Positions 29,581 through 41,500 of a stretch of 64,000 bases of DNA are shown piece after piece (position 1 is the stretch's first letter; every line of letters starts with the position of its first letter). Below the pieces are notes generated by a model. The model had not been told where the DNA came from and searched no databases. It saw only the letters and a program-made list of their open reading frames with translations. The DNA is from Rhynchopus euleeides (taxonomy: Eukaryota > Euglenozoa > Diplonemea > Diplonemida > Diplonemidae): assembly GCA_963210315.1 (NCBI GenBank), contig OY723298.1, forward strand, positions 1,488,001 through 1,552,000. Reading direction: 5' to 3'. Both the position numbers and the translations under genes were made by a program.

Positions 29581-30792
29581 ATGAGCCGGCGCGAGCGATA
29601 TGTGTCCCCGTTTGACCTGCACACCTCAGACGAGCCCTTTTCGTGGTGCTGGCTGCGCTGGGCTGTCGGGGCCACTCTGATATGGTGGAGCATCAACGGG
29701 CCCCAACCCACCCCCGCCGCCACCACCACCACCACCACCACCACCACGGCACCGGGCCCCCCCACCCCGGCACAACATGTTTCGCATGCCACACCGCTGG
29801 TCCCTCTGTCGCAGATGGTTTTCATCTACTGGGTGTGGGAGGTGGCGCAGGTCGCCCTCTTTGCGGTATGGCAGCGCATCGAGGGGTCCGGGTGCCTGCC
29901 TCTTCTGACGGGGTGCATCTCCGCAGCCCTCGATCTCGACACGGCAGACCCCTGCAGGAGCTACGACACCCGGGTGCACATCCTGTGGTGCGTGTCTTGC
30001 TTCTTTCACATCACACTCCGCGTCTGGTCATACCACTTCCTCCCTCCAGCGGAGGTGGCTGCGGTGCACATCGCCTCTCTATACCTTACACGCCCCAAGC
30101 TGCTCCTCCAATGCGACATACTCTGCCTCTTCGCCCTAGCCCTCGCCTTCATCTCGGAGCTCATCAGACGCGACGAGCCCCACGCAGGCATGCATCCTTA
30201 TGAGTCGAAAAAATCAACCCGCGCCTTTGGGGTGCTCCTCGCAGTGTCCTCTGCGTTCTTCCTCTCCTTTCTCCGGCTCCGCAGGTTCAGCCCGGTGTAT
30301 GAAGAGGACATTGCCCTCGGATATATCACGTTGGGAGCGCACGGCCTGCAGGATGCCTGCGATGGCGAAGGCCGGTCTCTGTTGGGATCCAGCAAGAGGC
30401 ATATCGACGAGGCCTCTGGGAGTGTCTTCTACCTGAGGAAGAAGTGGCATTACGCCATCAACATCGGCCTCTGTCTAACCCTTTGGTGGGGCTCGGGGCA
30501 GGCGTGGTGCTTCGGGGGGCCGGCATCGGAGGCAGCGCTTGGGATGGCGTTCCTCCCGCCCACACCGCTTGTCGTGTCCCCCCTGGAGACCATAGCATGC
30601 TACCCGCTGCAGTGGGTTGCCCTGGGGTATCCCTTCGAGCCGATATCGGTGTTGGGGGCGTTCTTCATGTTGGTGACGTTTCTCTTCTATAAGGAATGTG
30701 AGGTGCCGGAGAAGACGCAGGATTTCATCGATGCGTTGCAGCCGGATCAGCCGCAGGTTGTGCTGACGGCGGGGAGGGAGGACGACGACTGA
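29581..30792 (+). CDS. Uncharacterised multi-pass membrane protein
   Basis: The protein has 403 residues and no family I recognise. About seven or eight hydrophobic segments are visible, including WLRWAVGATLIWWSI near residue 20, VFIYWVWEVAQVALFAVW near 80, ILWCVSCFFHITLRVW near 140, LLLQCDILCLFALALAFI near 175 and a late FMLVTFLFY near 370. A Thr-rich and Pro-rich loop at residues 45-60 comes from an ACC trinucleotide repeat (about 29710-29755) and is probably variable in length. The C-terminus is acidic and soluble. The ATG at 29581 starts a long uninterrupted frame with strong G/C third-position bias. A transporter or membrane enzyme is possible, with no motif to decide. Confidence 0.65.
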   Translation: MSRRERYVSPFDLHTSDEPFSWCWLRWAVGATLIWWSINGPQPTPAATTTTTTTTTAPGPPTPAQHVSHATPLVPLSQMVFIYWVWEVAQVALFAVWQRIEGSGCLPLLTGCISAALDLDTADPCRSYDTRVHILWCVSCFFHITLRVWSYHFLPPAEVAAVHIASLYLTRPKLLLQCDILCLFALALAFISELIRRDEPHAGMHPYESKKSTRAFGVLLAVSSAFFLSFLRLRRFSPVYEEDIALGYITLGAHGLQDACDGEGRSLLGSSKRHIDEASGSVFYLRKKWHYAINIGLCLTLWWGSGQAWCFGGPASEAALGMAFLPPTPLVVSPLETIACYPLQWVALGYPFEPISVLGAFFMLVTFLFYKECEVPEKTQDFIDALQPDQPQVVLTAGREDDD

Positions 30793-32324
30793 GTGTGGAG
30801 GTGTAGAGGGTGGGGGGAGTGGGAGTGGGTATTCCCCCCCCTCCTCCCCCCACACCCACCATCCTCGATGCTGGTGGTCTGTAAAATGTCAACTGGTTGA
30901 TCCAGCCCAGTTTTAAGCTGCAGTGCTGACAAATGTGTGTTCTTTCTCGATGATACTCTCACTTACCGGGGGCCCCGACCCCAACCCCCCCACCCCACAG
31001 TTCACGGTGCATCCCGGTGGCCTGCTTTCCCTGCCCCTGCCCCTGCCGACAGTACGCCCTCCCAGGGTGGGGACGCCGCATTAGAGGACCTACTCGAGGA
31101 CAGGGGGGGATAGAGGGAGCGGGTTTTGCCCTGTGTTGTGTGCATCGCGCTTGAGGGGTTCGGCAGTTGGGGGATGGTTTATTTTTGGCTGTCTTGACTG
31201 TTGGCGACAGTGGAGGGATACACAGTGTGTGACTCGGGTGTGACACTGCTATAAGAATGCTTTCACGTGTGTGGATGTGTGTGCGCATCACCTCCCTTCT
31301 AGAATTCTGTTGGGTCCCCCCCCGAGCCCCTCCCCACCGTGTATCTTAAATACGACCGTGACCGCCCCCCTCCCCCCCTTCCCACCACAGTAGTCACTCC
31401 CACACCCTACAGCACTTTCGGCAACGTCAGCGGCATACAAAGCCCCTGCAAGCCCCATCTGCCAGCCCCCACGTGTCAGTTTTTGACACCTACGTTGTGA
31501 AGGGAGGGGCTCGTGGCCCCCCGTGGCCCTCCCCCCCTCTTCCCCACCCCACCCACCCACACCTTCAGAGTGAAGGGGGTGGTGTGGGTGGGGAGCCGCG
31601 CTGCTCTCTATCGATCTCTCTCTCTCTCTCTCTCCCACTGTACCTTACGTTTTTATCTACCATTTTTTCTACTTACCCCGACTGAGGGCCTGCTCCTCCA
31701 TTTCTGGTGTTTCTTGTTGCCCGATTTGGCCGCCGTGGCGTTGTGTGTTTTGTCTGTTGTCTTGTTGTGGCAGCGTATCGTATCGAAGTTTATCGTATCC
31801 GTGATGTTTTTTTTGGCGCGCGGGGTCATGGTTTTTTGGCCCCTGCCCCGAATGATTTACGTTTACGGTAGTCTCCCTGCTCTGTTCGCCCCTTGAGATG
31901 CGGTGGTATCAAATGCCACATTGCATAAGGGGCCTCAGCCTGGCGATGCTGCCGATTGTGAGTTCAGATCTCAGTAGAGCCCGGCTTGGCAGGGTGAGGA
32001 CACACGCAAACCCTGAGGGGTTGGAACCAGATTTGGCGACAGGCGAAAGACCGAAGGGGAGAGAAGAGAATGAAACGGTGCAGTCGGGGAGATGACCCCC
32101 TCTGCAGCTGTGCTGCCGAGCCCCATCGGAGGGCACGGCACAGCGCATAAAAAATGCCACATTCCGACCCCCTCCGACCCCTCCTGCCCTTTGGGATTCT
32201 GTTCGCTACACAATAAAGCCCCACCCCACACACAAAACCCTCGATTCTGCAGACCCTTTCACCTGTCTGTGTGGGGGAACACCGTTCCCTGTTTACACAC
32301 ACGGTGTAACACCACACACACATT
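30793..32324. other. Intergenic, no gene seen
   Basis: About 1.5 kb without a supported frame. It contains a TC microsatellite at about 31613-31636 and a T-rich stretch near 31640-31830. Confidence 0.6.
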
Positions 32325-33503
32325 ATGGTGAAGGCACAGCAGTACCTGGAGGGGCTCTCGAAGGTGCTGTCCTTATCTCGAACGCCCTGGGGGAGGGGGC
32401 AGAACGCCGTGGCGATTGTGGGTATCTGCAGCGATGCCAACAGCAGGTTCAGGCGTGGGTGCAGGGATGCGCCGATGAGGATCCGGGAGGCATTCCACAG
32501 CAGCGCGGGGCACTGCGCCACGGAGGCTGGGAAGGAGATTGTGGTGTACCCGGTGGAGGAGCTGTCGAACAACGCCGCGCTGTCGAGGAAGTTTGCCGAC
32601 GAGCAGAAGGCGGATCTGGTGCAGACCTTCAACGTGCTGGATTTTGGGAACCTCGAATTCGACGAGGAGGATGAGGCCACGCCGGGTGTCTTCTTCGACA
32701 GCATCAAGGAGCTCTGCCGCCTCATCAACGAACACAACATCTGCCCCATCACGCTGGGCGGGGACCACTCCCTGTCGTACCCGATGTTCTCCGGGCTTCT
32801 TTCAACACCCCGGAAATCGGTTGGCACCGACGACAGTGGCGACCACCGCGGGGGGAGCTGGTCGGAGGAGGGTGACAACACGCGGAACGCCATCCTGCCG
32901 CACTTCATCCAGTTCGACGCGCACCCCGACACCTTCCCGGAGGTGGCGGGTAACCCCCTGTCGAACGGGTCGCAGATGGCGCGTATTCTGGAGCTGGAGA
33001 TGCTGTCGCATGTGACGCAGTTCGGGATCCGGAGCACGACGGCGGAGCAGAACAACTTCCTGAAGGATTTCCCCAACGTGGAGCAGCTGCCGATGCAGCT
33101 GCTGCATGTGAACACGCCTAAGGAGAGGGCTGACCTAGTGCACCGTGCGATGATGCCAAAACAACATGCAAGCGAGGTGCGCAGTGCCACCTACATCAGC
33201 ATAGACATGAGTGTGCTGGACCCCTCTTGTGCCCCCGGTGTTTCGCACCCTGAGCCCGGTGGCCTGACGACGCGTGAGCTGGTGCACATGGTGCAGTCGA
33301 TCCCTTCGCGCCAGAGGCTGGTGGGGGTGGACCTGACGGAGGTGAACCCACTCTGCGACTTTAACGACGCCACGGCGCTTGCTGCGGCGAAGATCCTGAA
33401 GGAGCTCATCCCGAAGGCGTCGCAGAGGTCGGGCCAGATGGCGAAACTCACACTCCCCGAGGAAAAGCCCAAACCGGCGTGGCCGTGGAAGAGGAACGAC
33501 TGA
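32325..33503 (+). CDS. Arginase/ureohydrolase-family protein with altered metal site
   Basis: The 392-residue protein has the ureohydrolase signatures: LGGDHSLSYP (about 144-153), FDAHPD (about 197-202), and SIDMSVLDP followed by CAPG and PEPGG (about 292-310), then GVDLTEVNP. The family (arginase, agmatinase, formimidoylglutamase) hydrolyses guanidino or formimino compounds with two Mn ions. The ligands His (GGDH), Asp-x-His-x-Asp and the first Asp of the D-x-D pair are present. The second Asp of that pair (Asp234 in rat arginase) is Ser here, codon 33210-33212. This should weaken or remove one Mn site, so activity is uncertain; metal-less arginase-like proteins are known in trypanosomes. 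An insertion of about 30 residues separates GGDHS from DAHPD. No intron is seen. Confidence 0.85.
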   Translation: MVKAQQYLEGLSKVLSLSRTPWGRGQNAVAIVGICSDANSRFRRGCRDAPMRIREAFHSSAGHCATEAGKEIVVYPVEELSNNAALSRKFADEQKADLVQTFNVLDFGNLEFDEEDEATPGVFFDSIKELCRLINEHNICPITLGGDHSLSYPMFSGLLSTPRKSVGTDDSGDHRGGSWSEEGDNTRNAILPHFIQFDAHPDTFPEVAGNPLSNGSQMARILELEMLSHVTQFGIRSTTAEQNNFLKDFPNVEQLPMQLLHVNTPKERADLVHRAMMPKQHASEVRSATYISIDMSVLDPSCAPGVSHPEPGGLTTRELVHMVQSIPSRQRLVGVDLTEVNPLCDFNDATALAAAKILKELIPKASQRSGQMAKLTLPEEKPKPAWPWKRND

Positions 33504-34304
33504 GGGATTTGAATATGGGCTCGTCAGTCCTTCCCTGATTGCCCCCCCCTCCGCTACCGTGTGTCAACAGCAAGGCGTCGGGGGGGGGAGAGAGAGCGGG
33601 GGCTTCGCTCTGTGCCACACTGTGCATGTGTCTAACTGTGCCACTTTACAGCAGCTAGGAGCTACCAGAGGACCCCCCCACCCCCCCAGTTGTGAAGCAG
33701 GCTACACGTTTTCTCACTTTATCTGCACCTCTAAGCAGAGGTCCTTCCCCCCCCCCGAGTGTTCCCGACGTCCTCCGTTGCTCCGGGTTCTGTGCGTCTC
33801 GCTGTGTTGTGTTCCTGTGTCGAAGTATATTATTATCTTGGCAGCCGCGGCGAGGCAGCAGGCTCTTGGGGGTGGTTGAAGTCCCCAACACATCAAAGAG
33901 TAGTCAGCAAGAGGGGCTCCCTATGCAGGGGAGTGGCGGGAGGTGGGTGGGGGGGGGGGGGAGCGGGGTGTCTCCGAGCGAGGTGCGATAGATCTCATTG
34001 AACCCTGAAGAAAAGCGTTGTGGCCCTCCCCACCCAGATCTGTCCTGACCCTCTGCTCAACTGGGTGTCCTGTTTCTTCTAAAGTTTCCCCCCATTCGCA
34101 CCACCCACCCCCCCCCGCTAAGGCTTCACAAACCCCTCCCGCATCCAGACACACAAGACAGGGCGCTGCCTGTGCATCTTGTATTCATCGCGCCACTGCG
34201 ATTCATTTACCCAGGGTGGTAGGCGTGCCGGCCATAACAACCCCCTTCCCCTTACCCCCTCCCTCCCTCCCCCTTCTTTCTCTTCTTTTCTCTTCTCTCT
34301 CGCA
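33504..34304. other. Intergenic, no gene seen
   Basis: About 0.8 kb. A pyrimidine-rich tract directly precedes the EF-hand gene (34252-34303). A G run lies near 33950-33961. Confidence 0.6.
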
Positions 34305-35162
34305 ATGGACGTCAACGCGATGTTCTCTGTGGACCAGATAGAGGTCCCACCTGAGCTGGCCCCGATCCTCCGGCAGTACACGAAGGCGGTGCTGCGCAAC
34401 GAGCAGTCGGTCAACAAGGCAGGGCTGTATAAGTGGACTACAAACTACTTCGCAGGGCTCGGCGGTATGGGGAAGGTGTTCTCCGATGACGGTGCCCTGA
34501 TCCAGAGCGGTGCGCCTTCAGCCGCGCCAGGGGTGGCCACACCGGTTGGGGAGTCGGGTGCGGTTCAGGAGAGCAGTAAGGCTGACGGCACCTCCGAAGT
34601 GCTGAAGAATGCATTTGCCAAATATGCCAACGATGCGTATGCTCGAGGGGGGTGGTGGTGGTTGGTGGCGGTGGCGGTGTGGCTCCAGGGGGGGGGGGGT
34701 GGGGGGGTTTGGGATTTGGAAATCTTGGCGGAGGTCAAAATGTCAAGCCCGGTTCAAAATAGCAAAGGGCGCAAATCCTCCGGGCCTTTTCTTTTTTGTT
34801 TGGATTTGTTGTTGTTTTTGCTGCGCTTCTCCGAGTGAACCGCACACCACCCTCAAAACATGCAGCGGCCGCATCGAGGCTGGGGAGCTGGGCGCACTCG
34901 CGTCCGACCTCAAGGGGATGTCGATCGATGTGTCCGAAGCGGTATGTCTTGCCGAGCAGTAACACTCCACTGTGAGCGGAAACATCAAGGCATCAAACGA
35001 AGTACATCGGGATAGCCTCTCGACCTATCGAAAGCCCTTTTGCGGGGATTTTTGTGCAACCCCCTTCACGTCTCTCTCTTCTCACAGGAGCTGCTCGCTG
35101 TTATCGACAGCAACGGCGATGGGGCGATATCTTGGTCTGAGTTTGAGGCACTCTTCAAGTGA
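34305..35162 (+). CDS. EF-hand calcium-binding protein (three exons)
   Basis: Exons 34305-34636, 34866-34941 and 35088-35162 join to a 160-residue protein. Both introns (229 and 146 bp) start GTATG and end CAG, and splicing restores frame exactly. The last exon encodes a textbook EF-hand loop, DSNGDGAISWSE, with Asp, Asn, Asp, Gly, Ile and Glu at the ligand and core positions, preceded by ELLAVI and followed by FEALFK. A first, degenerate EF-hand is rebuilt across intron 1 (FAKYANDAGRIEAGELGAL); it lacks the Asp at loop position 1. The N-terminal 100 residues are unlike a known domain, and a Gly/Ala/Pro-rich linker joins the parts. One functional Ca site is expected. The partner is unknown. 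Confidence 0.8.
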
Positions 35163-35565
35163 CACGTTGCGCCTGCTTCCGTGGCGCCGTGCAGTCCGGC
35201 CCTTGCGCAGATATGCGCCCTCAGGTGACCACCCCCGTGCGCTTCACAGCGACACGGCAGTGCTCTTGAGAATCTGGGATAACGCGTTCTGGATAACCTG
35301 CAGATATCGCCTGCCCACCACCTCTGCCACCCCGCTTTTCCCCCACGATACAGCCTCCCCTTCTCTCCCCTTTTCCCCCTCAAGACATCGCCCCCACCCA
35401 CACCACCACCACCACCACCGCCACCCCCTCCAGGCACACACACGGGAGAACAGGAGAGGAGCGAGTGGGTGCCCCCCCCCCCCCCCTCTCCCTCTGCCTC
35501 CCAGACATGTCCCGCCCACACTGAGCAGTGCCCCTCGCCCGTCCCCCCCCCCCCCCCCCCCTGCA

Positions 35566-38500
35566 ATGTCGCAGGGGAAGCGGAACCCCAAGGCGGAAGA
35601 TGGTGGTGCCCGCACATCCTCCCGGAAGACCCGCCCCGCCAAGCCGGGGGTCTCCCCTCAAGCTACCGAGGCCCGCCAAGGCCTGACCCTCTCTGTAAGT
35701 GGGGGCGATGTGGCACCTCCGTCATCCCGCGGCGCTGCGACGGCGGATATTCTGGTCAGCCGGGCCCCACCGAGGTATCCAGCATACGGCTTTGCAAAGC
35801 TATATCAAGAATGGGTGGAGGAGACAGGCATTGGGGAGCATATGGATGCACCCCCTGACCCGACAGCAGAGCTTCCGTATGGAGCCATGGGAGAGGAGGT
35901 GTTTACAGCGGGCATGATGGAGGCGCAGGAGAGGATGGTGAAGGAGGATCAGCTTGGGGAGACGGATGAGTCGGCCTTGTCAGATGAGTATTTTGAGGTG
36001 AAGACGGACATTGCGGAGATCTTTGTGGAGCTCACAGGGAGGCCTGAGATTGTGAGGTGTATGACATACCGCATCCTGGAGCTTTTCAGGAGGGAGCTCC
36101 GCCGCGAGAGGCGGATGGCGAAGTTTGCAAAATCGGGCGACACGGATATGCGTCTCTCCAGGAGAGGAAACAGCCACCGCCACCCCCGGGTGAAATCCGT
36201 CGACTCCGTCGGGTCTACCTCACCACCTGTCTCCCCCAGATCACCCCGAGATAGGAACGTCTCCCTCCTCCCCCGGGGGGCAAGCGGGTTCTCGCGGAAT
36301 CCCTCCGTGAGGCGGCAGCCTGAAAACCTCCTCAACTCCGAAGGGCTCTTTGCGGCATCCCCGCCCAATGTAGGGTTCATCATCCCCTCCGGGGAGGCGG
36401 GCAAGTCGGAGCTGACTAGAGCCGTTTCGAAACTCAGGAGGGGTTCCCCTGTGGAGAGCCCCCGGGGCAGTTCAGGGGGATCCAACGATGGCGGAGGGGG
36501 TGACAGCTTGGATGGTTTCCTCGATGGGATCCCCGCAGCGGGTGGCGCAGCCGACGCGTCTCTCTTCCCGGATATCACCCCTTCCGCCCTCTGCAGAGTG
36601 ATAGCAGATAGCGGTCTCTCTGGGAATGCCCCGGAGAGGTGCCTTGGTTATCTCGAGAGGATCTTCACAGGGTATACCGCATCCATCAACTCCATCGTGC
36701 TGTTCTTCCAGGAGATGGTGGGTGATGGGGATGAATCGGCCCCGCCCCCCACCCTGTTGGACTTCTACAGGGGGTGCAGCCACTGCCTGATGACGTGCCG
36801 GAAGAAGGTTTCGGAGGTTCCAACCGCGAAGAGGCTTGTTGGAATGATTCAGCATGAGCTGAGAACAAAACATCAGGCTGCGGAGGCAATCCGAGCCCTC
36901 AGCAGCGCTGTCCAGGATCTCGAATCTGACAGGGTGAGGGTTGTCCGGGAGATGGTGAGGGCGCAGGTATACCGCCTCCGCACCGATATGCAACATGGCG
37001 ATGGAGGTGTAGCCCTGGCGCCGTGCGGCTCACCCGCAGTGTCACTCTGCAGTGTCGAGGTTGCAGGCTTCTCTCTAATCCGCTGCGCCCTCCCCGGGCG
37101 TGACGTCTCTGAACTCCAGGAGACCTTCCACACCGCAGTGTCCTGCATCGCAGAGTCCCACCGTGGATACCCACTCCAGGCGAGGGACACCACCGCAACG
37201 TTTGCCTTTGCGGAGGCGTACCCCGCGGTAGCGTTTGCGATGGAGGTGCAGGAGGTGGTTCGCAACACAGAGCTCTGGCCCCCGTCTCTCCTCAAACACC
37301 CCCTGGGGGCGGACCTCTGCTCCGGGGGGCTCACGGGTTTGAGGGTGCGCTGCGGGATCTCCACAGGGAAGGCGGTGCGGGTCACCCCATCCGGGTCGGA
37401 CAAAACCCACTACCGCGGGAGGGTTGCCGACGCGCTGCCCTACTTCCTCACCCTGGCCCAGCCAGGGCAGGTCCTCCTTTCGTTAGAAACCCTCGGGGAG
37501 CTGGAGGAGCACAACAAAACCCTGGGGACATCGCAGGGGTGGAGCGTCGATACGCCTCTGCTGGCAGACCCCGAAGAGATCGCAGCTGCTGCAGGAGGTG
37601 GTGGTGGTGCCGAAGGAGGAGAAGGGGATGAAGGAAGAGGTGGCGCAGCAAAGGAGTCTGGAGATGGGGAGGGGGAGGTGGAGGAGGTGGTGAAAGAGGT
37701 CCGCCCCCCCCTGAAGTGTCTCGTGAGGGATGTGGCGGTGCTGCCCTTTTTCAACCCGAAGGATGGGGTGGAGGATGAGTTGAACATCAAGAGCTGCGTT
37801 GCGGCGAAGGACGTGCGGAAGAGGGAGGAGGCCTGGGCGGAGATCAACGGAGGGAAGATGACGCACAACATGCTGGCCTCGGCATTCCGCTCCGCGATGC
37901 GGACCTCACGGAGGCCGAGCCATTCCGACTCTCCCTTCTTCGTCGGCGACTCTGCCACTACTTCAGGCCAAAAGGGCATCGCCCTACCCCCAGCTGTGAC
38001 AGGGCCTGCTTCCCTCGAAGACCTCCTCTGCACCGACGACTACTGCGGGAGCGGCAAGACAGCCGAAGCCCATTTGGTTTTCGTGGATTTCCCAGGCTAC
38101 CCCGAGCTCCTCTCCGCCATGCCAGGCCCCGCCATGTCCTCCACAACACACACCTTGCATGGGCTGCTCGAGGAGGCCTGCGGGAGGGCCCGGGGGCACA
38201 GGTGTGACCTCAGGAGCTTGCAGAGGGGGTTTCCCTCCAGGGGGGAGATGGAGGCGTTTGGGTTTATCGCGGCGTTCCACTCTGCGCAGGCCGCGGTGGA
38301 GTTTTCCCTCGACGTGCAGAATGAGGTGATACGCTGCGCGGAATGGCCTCCGGAGCTCCAACAGAACCCCTTATCGTGCAACACCTCAGGCCCAGACGGG
38401 GCAATCCACTTCCGCGGGCCCCGCGTGTGCTGCTCGGTTCACGAAGGGAGGGTGTTTCGAAGAGCCCTGCCAGCCGCCTCCTCACCACCCTCTTCCCCTC

Positions 38501-41500
38501 GGCGTGGGAGGAGATCTGTCAGCATCGCTGCGGCGTCAGCTCCGGACCTCATCCCGACGATGCGTGCGCTGTTCAACCTCCTCTGCCTCAGCTCCACTCT
38601 CCAAGCAGGGCAGTGCGGGCTCTCCTACGAAACTGTCGAAGCCATGACCCTCAACCGGTGCGTCAAGATGTCCCCCCAGGGCATCCGGGGCACCGTCACC
38701 CTTGCGGATTCCGAACCCTCCGAGTTTCACGTCAGGGAGCTGGGGGCGTTCCGCGCGGAGGACCTCAGCGGCGCCTTTGCCGACTCAGGCGATGTGGCAG
38801 AACCCGGATCCCCGAGAGGGGGGGCGGTTGAGGCAGTCGTGGAGGGTGCGGGGGCTGCCCCTGCTGCCGGCGAGGGGGCGGCGGAGGTCCCCCCGGAGGA
38901 GGAGCTGCGTGTGTTCGCCGCGGCCCTCCCGCGGTTTCTCCAAAGGGAGGCCGCGCTGTTCTCCTCCTCGCAGCCGCCCTCAGCTACATCATCACCCTCC
39001 TCTGCGGCAGGGCTCACCCCCAGCGCTGCAGCGGCTGCGCAGGGCTGCCTCGATCTGTTCTATGCCTCACTCCGAGACTGGCTGAACCTCCGCAGATCAG
39101 CTGGGGGTGCTCCAAACCCCTCCGGACGTGCCTCGAGGAAGTCTCTGGGAGATGCAGGTCTGCTCGCGATGTCCCGCGTGAATCTTCTGTTGAGCCGAAA
39201 CGCCGGGGGGGGTGCTCCCCCCCTCGCTTATGAGGTGTTGGCGCAGCACCTCGAGAAGGCCGAAGCAACCCTGAAGGAGCGTGATGCGCAGATCACAGAT
39301 CTCGAAGGGGAGCTCTTCGCCCTCCGAACCACACAGCAGTCCTCAGTTGGGGATTCCGATGGGAGTCATTCCTCTGGAGGATCTTCATCTGCTTCAGACA
39401 TGTCCCCAGCAGGGGGTGGGTCAGCTGTGGGGGGTCAGCTCGGCACAGCCAGAGCGAAGCCCGCCACCCGCACCCAGCGTGGCAGGGGGAAGCGGGCCCG
39501 GAGGCGGGGCGGAAAGGGGTCTTCCAGGGGTGGTGCAGATCCCGGGAGTTGTGGTGAGGGTGGCAGGGTGCGGACGTCGCTCCTCCGGGAGTGCCACCGT
39601 GCGGTTCGGAGGTTCTCCAGCCTGCTGCAGGGGTTTCTGTTTGAGAAGCAGTTTCCCTTCATAGAGAGCTGGGTGGAGCTGGATGAGGAGGATCGGGAGT
39701 TCTTCGAGTCGGAGAAGCAGAGGGTGAAGCTGGATCTCGACGCATCCCTCGCTGTCACCCCGGAGGGGCCTCTGGGGGAAGCTGCCCGGGATAAAATCCG
39801 CTCGGATTCCGCAGCGGCTCTCGCCGGGGTTGAAAATGCCGAACGCCAGAGAATGGTTGACGTCTTCATCGAATCCACACGGGAAAGCTGCATCGAAGAT
39901 GAGGCCCACGAAACAGCCTGCGGCGGGGATGCCGATAGCCCCCTTTTCTCCCCACCCGACGCCTTCCTCCCCTCTATCCGCGGGCTCCTCGGGAAGCTGT
40001 GGGTCTGCATCCAAGCCTGGTTTTCCTCCTCCGCCTCCACCCACGCCCTCCTCTTTTCCGGCGAGGCAGGAGGGGGAGGCGCTGTGGGATCGCCCCTCCC
40101 CCACGTCACCCCGCCCAAGCCTCTGGTGGATCTCACCCCGACGCAGCTCTTCAACTCGCTCCTCTCCGGGACCCTTGCGAACCTCAGACGCCTAAGGCAC
40201 ACCGCGGCGAACACGGAAATCATGATCCCACCTGGTGCAACGGCAGCCCTCATAGATGTCAGCGCAGGTGGGGCACTCCCTGCGGAATTCCTCCAGAGAG
40301 CCCGAGCGAAGAGTCTCGTCAATTTCGGAGATCACGGCGCTGGAGCCTCAGCGGGTGACCCTGCATCTGCCCTGGGTGCCTTGGTTGGGAAGGGTGGTGG
40401 TGGTGGCGGTGGCGGCGGCGGGGCAGCTTCTGCCGGAAACCCCAACTTCTTCCACTCCGCGATGAAGGCGACGAGCCTGTCCTACAGCAGGGCCATGGCA
40501 ACCGTCACTCTCGAGCAGGAGGATGATGGAGGTGGAGGAGGAGCGGGGCTCACCTCCGCAACAACCCACACCACCTACTACAGCAGTGTGGGCGTGCTGT
40601 GCGAGGGGGGCGGAGTTGGAGAGGCGGCGGCGGTGGCGGTGGCCAGGCCAGGGAGCTCTCTGGGTGACACCCCTGCGGCTGCGCGGCACCAGGGGTCCAG
40701 CCATGTCAAGGCAAGCCAGAGGCAGCAGCAGCCGCTGGTGGCGGCAAGGCAGAGGATTGTCAAAGGCCCTGCCCTGTCTTCGGCGGGGGGGAAGGGTGGC
40801 GGCACCAGGGCTGCTGTCTCTGAGGAACACCACCAGCAGCAGCAGCAGCGCCGCCGCGCTGCGAGCGCTGCCGCAGCGGGTGGTGGCGGTGCTACCGACC
40901 AGAGAGATGAGAGGCTCATATCTCTGTTCCGCCGGGGCCAGCAGGCTGCCATAACCCGAGGCGCAGGAGGGGTTCCCGACATCGCCGCTGCATTGGAGAG
41001 GCTGGAAGAGGTGGTGGAAAGGGAGGGGGGGGGGTGGGGGTGGAGGTGGAGGTGGACACCCCCGCATTCTCCCCCACCCCCACCAAGGGGGGGATGGCCC
41101 CGGGGATCAGCCCCAGCAGGGGCTGATAGGGGCCCCGCCGGCGGAGCTGGGTGAGGCGGGGCAGGAGGTGCAGCGCCTCGGCTCCCGCAGCCCCGTCTAC
41201 GCCAGCAGGGCGCTGCGCGGCACGATGTATTCCAACAGGGGGGGCGGGGGTGTCGCCCCGCCGCCACCTCACCACTCCGCCCGCCACCCGGTGCTCGACA
41301 TCGACGACACCTGCGATCCCATCCCCCCGAATTACGCCGGGTCGCTGGATGTGATGGGGTCTGCAGGGCTCAACCCTTCTGTCCTCCAGCACAAGCTTCG
41401 CCTGCTGCTCCCCCCCGCTGGGGTGGGTGCGCCTGCTGCCAAACAGCAGGCGCCGCCGGTGCCCTCTGCGGTGGCGAGGATTGAGGCAGCTCCCCGGGTG

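Noticed and set aside
31930-31990. tRNA or tRNA-derived SINE
   Set aside because: GAGTTCAGATCTC resembles a B box and TGGCGATGCTG weakly an A box, but no acceptor stem pairs and no anticodon arm forms.
34972-35565. N-terminal extension of the cyclase-like gene
   Set aside because: It overlaps the last intron and exon of the EF-hand gene and is His/Pro low-complexity sequence; the Met at 35566 is more likely.
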